DNA from: a virus
Length of the DNA stretch: 23,693 bases
IMG/VR virus record: IMGVR_UViG_3300042373_001105
Coordinates: 1 to 23,693 of that record
Reading direction: 5' to 3' (one strand)
Both the position numbers and the translations under genes were made by a program. Each line of letters begins with the position of its first letter. Within the stretch, counting starts at the first letter, position 1. This document shows positions 1 through 6,272 of this stretch, piece by piece. The notes below the pieces were generated by a model. It saw only the letters and a list, made by a program, of their open reading frames with translations. It searched no databases and was not told the DNA's origin.

Positions 1-854
1 TTATTTAGTTGTATAACGGATACACGAGATCCAAGCTTTTCTAAAAGCCTTTTTTTCATGTTTCCGCCTGCTTCATCATTATCTGCAATAACAATTACGT
101 TATTGAAATATTTTTGAAGAAGTTCTATTTGCATTGCCGAAACATTTGCACCTAAGGTAGCAACTGCTGGAAATCCTATTTGGTCTAATCTAATTGCGTC
201 AAAAGATGATTCTACTACATAAACTTTGTCTGCAGTCTTAACACGATTTAGATTAAAAAGAGTTTTGCTTTTTGGTAATCCTGGGGTATTTTTAAAGTCT
301 TTACCCTCAACAGATCTTCCAACAAAGCCAAGCAGCATGCCGTCTGGAGAGTGTACTGGTATAGTGACCATATCTTGATTTTCAGAAAATCCTAGGCCAA
401 ATTTTAAAATAGACTCTTGGGTAATCCTTCTGCCATAGAAGTAGCTAGTTGCTCTTGGAGAGTCTACAGCTTGCTGGTGAAGTCTTTTAACTTGCAGCTC
501 GTCATAAAGAACATAGTCTTGCTTTGTGTGAAGCTGCCTAACCATCTCCTGCTCAAGGTTGCTTTCTTGTTCTTTGCTTTTAATAAAACGTACTGACTCA
601 AAGTATGTTCTATTGGAAGTAAACATTACAAACTCAACAAGGTCAGATGTTTTTTGACAAGAAAAGCAATAAAAAATTCCTGTGCTTTTATTTATTTCTC
701 CAGCTGGGCTGCGGTAGTTATTGTGAAAAGGACAGAAGATTATGAAGTCAGCGTCTAGTTCAGAATAAACATCTACACCTGATCCTGCAAGAACTCTTTG
801 GACTTGCTCTTTTGTGTATAGATTACCTTTGTTCCGTCTAGTCCTATTATCCAC
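1..854 (-). CDS. DnaG-like DNA primase, CHC2-type zinc finger plus TOPRIM (3' end cut by window)
   Basis: Makes RNA primers for phage DNA replication, probably with the helicase encoded just upstream. The frame is open to the left edge, so the C-terminus is missing; 284 codons are visible. The only possible start after the upstream in-frame stop (897-899) is GTG at 852-854; AGGA lies about 14 bases before it, a long spacing. Counting from it, Cys41, His44, Cys63 and Cys66 form the zinc finger (CPFH ... YCFSC). The TOPRIM domain follows, with the conserved glutamate in VYVVESSFDAIRL (about residue 207 on) and the acidic motif VIVIADNDEAGG (about 248-260). These are standard metal-binding motifs of the DnaG family. 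The start overlaps the preceding gene by 82 bases in another frame, a large overlap for this genome. Family assignment is firm; the exact start is less so. Confidence 0.9.
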   Translation of the reverse strand, partial: MDNRTRRNKGNLYTKEQVQRVLAGSGVDVYSELDADFIIFCPFHNNYRSPAGEINKSTGIFYCFSCQKTSDLVEFVMFTSNRTYFESVRFIKSKEQESNLEQEMVRQLHTKQDYVLYDELQVKRLHQQAVDSPRATSYFYGRRITQESILKFGLGFSENQDMVTIPVHSPDGMLLGFVGRSVEGKDFKNTPGLPKSKTLFNLNRVKTADKVYVVESSFDAIRLDQIGFPAVATLGANVSAMQIELLQKYFNNVIVIADNDEAGGNMKKRLLEKLGSRVSVIQLN

Positions 855-1099
855 TCTGTCTTTTTCTTTCCTATGTATATTCCGTATATTGATAACTTAA
901 ATTCAAATATTTCTGCTTTTTCATTATACACTATTGTGAAGTCTGGGTCAATGTCAAATCTTGGAACATACCCCGAAATTCTCATTTCAGAAACTAATAG
1001 CCTTATGTATTCAGTTTTTAGTCTTAAAATTGCTGAATCATCATAGATGTTTCCATCAAGGATAAATCTTTTAATGGGTTTATGGTGAAATGTTTCCAT
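773..1099 (-). CDS. Hypothetical protein between helicase and primase
   Basis: A 108-residue protein of unknown function. It begins METFHHKPIKRF, has a charged helical stretch, then an apparent beta-rich half (around residues 45-95: PRFDIDPDFTIVYNEK, FEFKLSIYGIYIG). No signal peptide, membrane segment or catalytic motif is visible. It sits 12 bases downstream of the helicase stop, and its 3' end overlaps the primase start region by 82 bases, so all three are probably co-expressed. The position suggests a small replisome accessory protein, but this is inference from context only. The ATG has no good Shine-Dalgarno; a TATAAT hexamer lies exactly 5 bases before it, discussed as a possible leaderless start. 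Confidence 0.75.
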   Translation of the reverse strand: METFHHKPIKRFILDGNIYDDSAILRLKTEYIRLLVSEMRISGYVPRFDIDPDFTIVYNEKAEIFEFKLSIYGIYIGKKKTEWIIGLDGTKVIYTQKSKSKEFLQDQV

Positions 1100-1104
1100 A
1101 CACC

Positions 1105-1110
1105 ATTATA
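1105..1110 (-). promoter_or_regulatory. TATAAT box 5 bases before the 108-residue gene
   Basis: TATAAT followed by GGTGT then ATG (1099). Same 5-base spacing as at 3854-3862. Consistent with a promoter giving a leaderless message, but lacks the TG extension (AG here) and a clear -35. Confidence 0.3.
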
Positions 1111-1111
1111 A

Positions 1112-2332
1112 CTACTTATCTTCATAATCCTTGTACTTGTACCAGCCTTTATCAAAGTCTGCCTGAACTAAGAAATCCCCCATAAATCCGTTACGGTTCT
1201 TTCTAAATACGCATTCTAGGATATCACTGTTAGCAGCCCTACCCATTGCAAGCACCCAGTCAGCATCATAAGCTATCTGACGTGACCAAGCTGTTTGCCC
1301 CAAAGTAGGAACGGTATCTAGTTTTGTTACATCGTCTGGTGTAGCTGAAGAGATTGCCATAATAGGAACCTCTTCTCCAATTGCCATAAGCTTTAGCTCA
1401 CGAGATAAATTTTTCATTCTAACAGTTTCGTTGTCAGACTTTTGGTTTGGGCTCATGAGCTGTAGGTAGTCTACAATAACAAAGTCTGGCTTATACTGAT
1501 CAATTTTTCCACGAAGAACGGATGGGGTAATTTCTCCGCCAGTATCATTAGAAATAATGTGAAACTCTGGCTTGCCCTCTACGTTAGCCTTGTGCCAACG
1601 CTTTAGGTCATCAATATCAATTTCGCCATTACTAATCTTTCTGTGGGACCAAAGACCTTCACCCATGATTGTAAAGACACGATTACGAACTTCTGTTTCA
1701 GACATCTCAAGGCTAATAACCATTGGAGACTTACCCTGTTTCCAAGCTTGAACTGCAAAGTATAAAGACAGCCAAGACTTACCAATACCAGGATAGGCAA
1801 GAAATACTCCAAGCTGTCCTGGCATAATTCCAGATGGAAGATAGTTGTCAAAACCTGGCAATCCAGTTTTAATACCCAACATTCCTAAATCTTTTTGACG
1901 CTGAACATTCTCAAAATACGCAACTGCTGAATCAATATCTGTAACATCAATGTCTCTAATTACTGCAGTGTTCTTTTTAAGCTCTGAAGTTTTTGTAATT
2001 ATGTTTTCTAATGCTTCTGAACCTTTGCCACCCTGGACATCAGAGGCCGTCGTCATTAAGATTTCTTTTAAGCTGTCGTTTAGATACTGCCCCTGTAATT
2101 CTTCTAAGTGATGTTTTGTTGCACCTACATTATCTACAACAGAAAAATCTCTAAACTTTTCTACGACTAGGCTTGTAGGAGGAACTGTTCCATTAGCCTC
2201 AGCATATTTACGAATAAACTGCCAGACGTCGTTGTGTGTTCGCAAGATATTTTCTACGTTTGCTTGCAACAATACGTGAACCTGTTTGTCTTGCAACACT
2301 GCAGATATTAGTCTGGCCTCTGTGTTATTCAC
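1112..2332 (-). CDS. DnaB-type replicative DNA helicase
   Basis: Hexameric 5'-3' helicase that unwinds the replication fork. The 406 residues comprise a short N-terminal helical domain (about 1-110), a linker, and a RecA-like ATPase domain. Walker A is AYPGIGKS (about residues 179-186); DnaB proteins also tend to have Ala in the first position. Walker B is FVIVDYLQLMS (about 281-291), close to the DnaB signature DYLQLM. Near the C-terminus FRKNRNG (about 374-380) matches the KNRNG segment carrying the arginine finger. The start is GTG (2330-2332), overlapping the end of the upstream 102-residue gene by 8 bases, which indicates translational coupling. It lies in one cluster with the primase. 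At 406 residues it is slightly shorter than bacterial DnaB (about 450-470), mostly at the N-terminus, as is common in phages. Confidence 0.95.
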   Translation of the reverse strand: MNNTEARLISAVLQDKQVHVLLQANVENILRTHNDVWQFIRKYAEANGTVPPTSLVVEKFRDFSVVDNVGATKHHLEELQGQYLNDSLKEILMTTASDVQGGKGSEALENIITKTSELKKNTAVIRDIDVTDIDSAVAYFENVQRQKDLGMLGIKTGLPGFDNYLPSGIMPGQLGVFLAYPGIGKSWLSLYFAVQAWKQGKSPMVISLEMSETEVRNRVFTIMGEGLWSHRKISNGEIDIDDLKRWHKANVEGKPEFHIISNDTGGEITPSVLRGKIDQYKPDFVIVDYLQLMSPNQKSDNETVRMKNLSRELKLMAIGEEVPIMAISSATPDDVTKLDTVPTLGQTAWSRQIAYDADWVLAMGRAANSDILECVFRKNRNGFMGDFLVQADFDKGWYKYKDYEDK

Positions 2333-2633
2333 TTAACCACTCTTTTGCTTTCTTTCGTCTTTCAGTTCGTTCTCTTAAATCTTGAATAAGCTGTTCCCTA
2401 GAATTAATAATGTTGTCTGCGTAATTTGCAAAATACTTCCAGCTTGGATTTGGGCTAACATCAAAATAGTATTGTAGCATATCATAGCAAATGTCTAGGC
2501 CAAACGATTCAATGAGGGCATCAGCCGCCCACTGCTCTACATTTAAATTAACTATTGGCTTTTCTTGATACTTTATCTTATGAAGTTTACTGTATCTGCT
2601 TAGCAAAGCCATTCGGTCTTTGCGGTCTGCCAT
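2325..2633 (-). CDS. Small protein coupled to helicase; possible helicase-loading or accessory factor
   Basis: A 102-residue protein, predicted mostly helical and rich in Tyr, Trp and charged residues (LLSRYSKLHKIKYQEK, ALIESFGLDICYDMLQYYFD, WKYFANYADNII), ending in a basic tail (LRERTERRKKAKEWLSE). I do not recognise a named family with certainty. The stop overlaps the GTG of the helicase gene by 8 bases and its own ATG overlaps the stop of the preceding 69-residue gene (TAATG), so it is co-translated with the helicase. Small helical proteins immediately upstream of phage DnaB-like helicases are often loaders or adaptors, and the basic tail could bind DNA or the helicase. That role is inference. 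Confidence 0.75.
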   Translation of the reverse strand: MADRKDRMALLSRYSKLHKIKYQEKPIVNLNVEQWAADALIESFGLDICYDMLQYYFDVSPNPSWKYFANYADNIINSREQLIQDLRERTERRKKAKEWLSE

Positions 2634-2842
2634 TATCTACTTTCGATTTCGGCAGAAGCCTCTTTAACCTTTTCTGCTAGCTTGTTTTCAACAAACTCAT
2701 AAACTCGCTCGAAAGCCTCGTTTGTAGTTTCGGCTTCACGCTTATTGTCAGAAACCTCTAGATCGATTCTTAGTGACTGAAAGTTGCCAAGATTCAATGT
2801 GTATCCTAGTGCTACCTTGACTTTAGTGTTTTCGTTTTCCAT
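2633..2842 (-). CDS. Small NLGN-motif protein of the replication module
   Basis: A 69-residue acidic protein. Its N-terminal half reads as beta strands (KVKVALGYTLNLGNFQSLRI, then DLEVSD) and the C-terminal half as one long helix (EAFERVYEFVENKLAEKVKEASAEIESR). The NLGN(F/Y)xS segment resembles small proteins I have seen in phage replication regions, but I cannot attach a tested function. Its TAA overlaps the ATG of the next gene (TAATG). The ATG is preceded by AGAAAGATACGGGT, a poor Shine-Dalgarno. Possible roles such as single-strand DNA binding or recombination accessory are guesses from position. Confidence 0.75.
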   Translation of the reverse strand: MENENTKVKVALGYTLNLGNFQSLRIDLEVSDNKREAETTNEAFERVYEFVENKLAEKVKEASAEIESR

Positions 2843-2857
2843 ACCCGTATCTTTCTA

Positions 2858-3400
2858 TTAAATAGATTCAGACCAAACTGGAATGAATCGCCCATCTTCT
2901 GTTTTAGTATAAGTAAGTATACCATCTCCCATACGCCTTGTCAACTCTTGACGTGTTGGCGTAATATCGTTGGTTATCAGCTTATCCAATCTTGGTCTAC
3001 CCATGTGGTAGGTAGCAAGTATATCACGAATTTCTCTTACCTGTGATTCTGAATAATATGATCTAACTTGCCATGCAGTTTCTCCACCTTTTTGAGATCC
3101 TGTAGGAAGGGGAATTACCCCTCTTTTCATTAGACTAGGCATATACTTTTTATGACGATTAACCAAAGAGGCTGTTTCACCAACTGTATAAGCTCTCTCT
3201 CTGTTCTTTTTAAAGTCTGAGATTAGGCAGCTTTCTATTTGATCTTTAATAATATTATAAACAGACATGATTCCGTTTGACTTATTCAAGTGATGAACTC
3301 TTACAAGGTGCCCGTTTAAAAACCAAACTTTTTTGTTTCCTGGAATTGCTGGGGCAGAATTATATTCTGACATATCCATTGGACCATGTTTTTTGCCCAT
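2858..3400 (-). CDS. MerR-like winged helix-turn-helix DNA-binding protein
   Basis: A 180-residue protein. Residues about 70-130 read AYTVGETASLVNRHKKYMPS, then MKRGVIPLPTGS, then RSYYSESQVREIRDIL. This is the MerR/excisionase plan: a helix-turn-helix that begins with a (Y/F)TxxEtA-like segment, a wing with a Gly-Pro turn, and an RxYxxxQVxxI helix. The N-terminal ~65 residues (VWFLNGHLVRVHHLNKSNGI) look beta-rich and are unassigned. No C-terminal effector domain is obvious. It lies at the junction between structural and replication genes, a sensible place for a transcription regulator; a role in DNA replication or packaging is also possible. The ATG lacks a clear Shine-Dalgarno. Confidence 0.75.
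   Translation of the reverse strand: MGKKHGPMDMSEYNSAPAIPGNKKVWFLNGHLVRVHHLNKSNGIMSVYNIIKDQIESCLISDFKKNRERAYTVGETASLVNRHKKYMPSLMKRGVIPLPTGSQKGGETAWQVRSYYSESQVREIRDILATYHMGRPRLDKLITNDITPTRQELTRRMGDGILTYTKTEDGRFIPVWSESI
2914..2924 (-). promoter_or_regulatory. Possible internal -10 element (TGGTATACTTA)
   Basis: On the minus strand TGGTATACTTA lies inside the 3' end of the HTH gene and is identical to the element upstream of the major tail protein. It has an extended -10 form (TG-G-TATACT). A start about 7 bases downstream would give a leader of about 67 bases to the 69-residue gene, and so could feed the replication genes. It is inside coding sequence and no convincing -35 is seen, so this is weak. 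Confidence 0.25.
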
Positions 3401-3404
3401 TATA

Positions 3405-3848
3405 TTAGTCTGGAATACCTATTGCAATGATGTGAACTTTAAGGGCCAAAGACCCTCCTGTATTAAAGCGAACAATGCCGTTAACAGATGAGTTGGTAAC
3501 GCTTTGAATAATAACTGACACGTTTTGGCCAGAAGAAGTTCCTTCAATTAAAACTGGAGTAATCGTTACAATTGGCGGGTACCTGTATTCTCCCTTAAAA
3601 GAGTAAGAAAAAGACTGTGTGGTTTCGGCTGTCACATTTGTAAGGGTGGGATAGATTACTTTTTCTCCAGCGACTACCTTGGTGTCTGTAAGCAAGGTGC
3701 TTTCATTTCCACTTGTAGTATCAATAGATGCGTACTTATATCTTGCTGAAGATATTTGTGACGAAAGGTCATTAATTGCTTCTACAATTTGATAAACATA
3801 TGATACGTCTAGAGGCTGTCCTCTATCTGGAGTTGGTATTTTGGCCAT
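3405..3848 (-). CDS. Minor tail / tail fibre tip-like protein
   Basis: A 147-residue probable virion protein. Residues 1-35 (PTPDRGQPLDVSYVYQIVEA, then INDLSSQISS) form a helical segment like those that trimerise or attach small fibre proteins. The rest is beta-rich: FSYSFKGEYRYPPIVTITP, then QNVSVIIQSVTNSSVNGIVR and LKVHIIAIG. This resembles compact beta-sandwich tip domains of the H-type lectin kind, which bind sugars. It is the last structural gene before the replication module. It likely decorates the tail tip and contributes to receptor recognition. No Shine-Dalgarno precedes the ATG; TATAAT sits 5 bases upstream. Confidence 0.65.
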   Translation of the reverse strand: MAKIPTPDRGQPLDVSYVYQIVEAINDLSSQISSARYKYASIDTTSGNESTLLTDTKVVAGEKVIYPTLTNVTAETTQSFSYSFKGEYRYPPIVTITPVLIEGTSSGQNVSVIIQSVTNSSVNGIVRFNTGGSLALKVHIIAIGIPD

Positions 3849-3853
3849 AGCTA

Positions 3854-3862
3854 ATTATAACA
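3854..3862 (-). promoter_or_regulatory. Extended -10 promoter element, leaderless geometry
   Basis: TGTTATAAT reads on the minus strand in the 42-base gap between two minor tail genes. It is a perfect extended -10 (TG-N-TATAAT). The hexamer ends 5 bases before the ATG at 3848, so transcription would begin at or next to the A of the start codon. No clear -35 is seen. Confidence 0.45.
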
Positions 3863-3890
3863 CAAACCTGGCAAAATAGCTATCTACTTG

Positions 3891-4340
3891 CTATCTTGAT
3901 GTTGCCTCTAGGCTGCAGATTGTCAAGACGTTGTTTACAACCTTTTCAATCCCAGCAAGTTGAATTTTTACACGGATATCCGTGTGAACCTCTTGCTTTA
4001 AAAATGAGTATGTGTGTATTGGAGAAGACCCGTGATAGAAATATTCTTGCCAAGCAATTGTACTAGTTCCTGGATTATAGATACCAAAACTTACAAAAAT
4101 ATCATATAATGATTTAAGGTTTGTGTCTCCCCAGATCGCCGTCACACCAGAGGCACTATTTATTTGTAAGTCTCCAGAAACTTGCTCTATAAACGGTGTG
4201 GCATCTAATTTATAAACTGGGGACCAGTGAGAGGTTCTGTTTTTGTCTTCTGAAATAATTCTATATCTTAGCAAGTATTCACCATCAGGAGATAATGGTG
4301 GAAAATCTTTTTTTTCAATAGTTACTTTTTTAACTGACAA
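3891..4340 (-). CDS. Fibronectin type III-like minor tail protein
   Basis: A 149-residue probable virion protein. Residues about 14-45 (SPDGEYLLRYRIISEDKNRT, then SHWSPVYKL) match the strand pattern of a fibronectin type III domain, common on phage tails. A second beta-rich part follows (VTAIWGDTNLKSLYDIFVSF, HTDIRVKIQLAG), possibly another beta-sandwich. The start is TTG at 4338-4340: an in-frame stop lies just two codons upstream, so no other start exists. GGGGA is about 7 bases ahead. It overlaps the end of the upstream gene by 11 bases, so translation is probably coupled. The exact role in the tail is unknown; weak surface adhesion is the usual proposal for such domains. Confidence 0.65.
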   Translation of the reverse strand: MSVKKVTIEKKDFPPLSPDGEYLLRYRIISEDKNRTSHWSPVYKLDATPFIEQVSGDLQINSASGVTAIWGDTNLKSLYDIFVSFGIYNPGTSTIAWQEYFYHGSSPIHTYSFLKQEVHTDIRVKIQLAGIEKVVNNVLTICSLEATSR

Positions 4341-5499
4341 CGTCTATCCCCAAGTCAACATCTAAAGCAAAACGAAATTCTACTAGGTTTGCAGTATTAG
4401 GAATTTTAACAATTGGCAAAGCATCTTGAGATTTTACTACAGAATATCCCGTTAATCCGTAAAGAGGATTGACAGATGTAGTGTTTTCTAGCCTCAAAGC
4501 ATCTAAGGCAACGTAGTAATCGTCTGTTGGATTTCCTACAGAGTCTAATACTGATGCCCAAATTTTAACAACAGTCACAGAGTTCCAAGTAAAGGTTGAA
4601 CTTTTAACTAAATCTTTTAGTGGTTTTGTGACTACGACATATCTATTATTCTCAAAGTCTTGTTGACCAGACCCAGTTCCGTTTTGAATATCTACCTGAA
4701 GCTGAGCATAGTTTGTTGCAGAGTCGCTATCTGATGAAGCAAACTCCACCAAAACCTTTACTCTGCTTGGCTCTACACTATCATATGCATTTTTGTTAAC
4801 TACAGAAAAAGCAAACCTTAACTCATCAGAAGCAGAATTTCTATTAAAATCAATACTTGCTCCAGTTAAATGTATATGATTTGAACCCACTGCTGGAACC
4901 ATTCTTGAACCACTTAGAGACAAAGTTGATTCTCCGCCAGCCATTAAAATAATATTGTTTAAATACCTACAAGATTCATACCTTGTTATCCTAGACTCAT
5001 TAAGCAGTGTTCTGTTGTCTGCATTAGTTTGAAAAACTGGTGATGTCTGAATAATATCGTCTGGGTCTGCTTCTGTTCCTAGCGGCTGAGTAATTGTTGG
5101 AATTGTGACGGCAGCTGTATCAGTATGATATTCCCAATTTTCGGTTCTAGTAAAAGAGTAAATTGGTTTGCTGTCATAGGCTCCTGCAGTTGGATTTGAT
5201 CCTGAAGAGTAAACTCCAATCTCAGTAATTTCATATCTTTCAATAGTTGGAAGCTCTGCAGTTAAAACAATTTTTGATATTCCATTTTCATTGACATACC
5301 CTCTTGAAGTAATGGGCACACGAAACATTTCAAAGTCTAGCTGCTTTTTATCTAATATATCTTGAATATCATTACCCGTAAAGGCATAATCTATAGCCTT
5401 TGGAGTTGCCCCACATCCTAAAGCAATGTGCGATGCATAGGCTGGAGCCTGGCCAATTAAATATTTGGCTAATATGTTTTTTCCAACATTAGTAATCAT
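4330..5499 (-). CDS. Minor tail protein with collar-like N-terminus and beta-sandwich C-terminus
   Basis: A 389-residue probable tail-tip protein. The N-terminus (MITNVGKNILAKYLIGQAPA) and the stretch IVLTAELPTIERYEITEIGV resemble the virion-attachment module of tail collar or fibre proteins (about residues 1-110). Residues about 185-340 look like a jelly-roll, carbohydrate-binding-like domain, ending DDYYVALDALRLEN, a pattern typical of the last strands of such modules. The final ~40 residues (VKIPNTANLVEFRFALDVDL) may be an oligomerisation strand. The ATG at 5497-5499 overlaps the upstream stop (ATGA), with GAGGA about 6 bases before it. Probably part of the adhesion apparatus. Confidence 0.7.
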   Translation of the reverse strand: MITNVGKNILAKYLIGQAPAYASHIALGCGATPKAIDYAFTGNDIQDILDKKQLDFEMFRVPITSRGYVNENGISKIVLTAELPTIERYEITEIGVYSSGSNPTAGAYDSKPIYSFTRTENWEYHTDTAAVTIPTITQPLGTEADPDDIIQTSPVFQTNADNRTLLNESRITRYESCRYLNNIILMAGGESTLSLSGSRMVPAVGSNHIHLTGASIDFNRNSASDELRFAFSVVNKNAYDSVEPSRVKVLVEFASSDSDSATNYAQLQVDIQNGTGSGQQDFENNRYVVVTKPLKDLVKSSTFTWNSVTVVKIWASVLDSVGNPTDDYYVALDALRLENTTSVNPLYGLTGYSVVKSQDALPIVKIPNTANLVEFRFALDVDLGIDVVS

Positions 5500-6272
5500 G
5501 AGACATCCTCTTCATATATTGTATCATTAAAAATTTGGCCAGAAGCCATCATCTGGACCTCTATCTCATAGTCTGCTTTTAAATTTACAGTTTCAATAAC
5601 TATATTTCCATTAACAGAATCAATATAAACAGATTCTGGGGGTGTTTCATTTGTATCCTGTACAATATGATTTTCCATCTTTATGGCAAAATTCTTAAAG
5701 TATATCTCTGCAGTATCTGGAATATTTATAATGTTTTGTGGATTATAGCTAATTGCTATATCTGAAATATTTTTAACTGGCTGATAAACTATGTTCTGTC
5801 CATTAACAGTATCATGTCTTACAAGGCTTATTAATTCCTGTGCCCCAATTTTTTCTAAAGTTAATTTTAAGATTAAGTCTATTGGTAAATCGTTTTGATC
5901 AACAAGAATTATATCTGGAGATGCTGATTTTATAGACTTATCTTCTGTTACTGGAACTGGTTGCGGAACGGCTGGGACTGCGGGTACTGAAGCTACCACT
6001 GGACTAGACGGTACAAACGCTCCGCCTGGATCCATGTTTGCTGGAGAATAAAGCCTTACATTATCTAAAGGTGTAGATGATGGGGTTGATATGCTCACAC
6101 CTTTTCCAAGTTTTACATTTTCTCCAGAGTCAAAAGCAGCCCCTCTTTTTTGATTGTTAAGCTCCAGTATTTGATCTGCTAAAGCTCTTTGCTGCTTAGC
6201 TGTACCGTCTGGCAATGCTTGTTTAGCAAGACCAATTGCTTTTATTGGCTGTACTACTTTTGTTTTTGCCAT
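5496..6272 (-). CDS. Minor tail protein with proline-rich linker
   Basis: A 258-residue protein of unknown exact role. It has a helical, basic N-terminus (KQQRALADQILELNNQKRGA, about residues 25-45), a low-complexity Pro/Val/Ala linker (about 85-110: SSPVVASVPAVPAVPQPVPV), then a beta-rich C-terminal domain (about 118-258) of probable virion type (YIDSVNGNIVIETVNLKADY). The linker suggests two modules joined flexibly: one bound to the tail and one exposed. Its ATG overlaps the stop of this gene's large upstream neighbour (TAATG), with GAGGT 7 bases before, and its own stop overlaps the next ATG. Assigned to the tail tip by context only. Confidence 0.65.
   Translation of the reverse strand: MAKTKVVQPIKAIGLAKQALPDGTAKQQRALADQILELNNQKRGAAFDSGENVKLGKGVSISTPSSTPLDNVRLYSPANMDPGGAFVPSSPVVASVPAVPAVPQPVPVTEDKSIKSASPDIILVDQNDLPIDLILKLTLEKIGAQELISLVRHDTVNGQNIVYQPVKNISDIAISYNPQNIINIPDTAEIYFKNFAIKMENHIVQDTNETPPESVYIDSVNGNIVIETVNLKADYEIEVQMMASGQIFNDTIYEEDVS

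Noticed and set aside
3849-3890. Short inverted repeat around TAGCTA as a terminator or operator
   Set aside because: Arms are only 7 bases and AT-rich with no T-run; likely chance.
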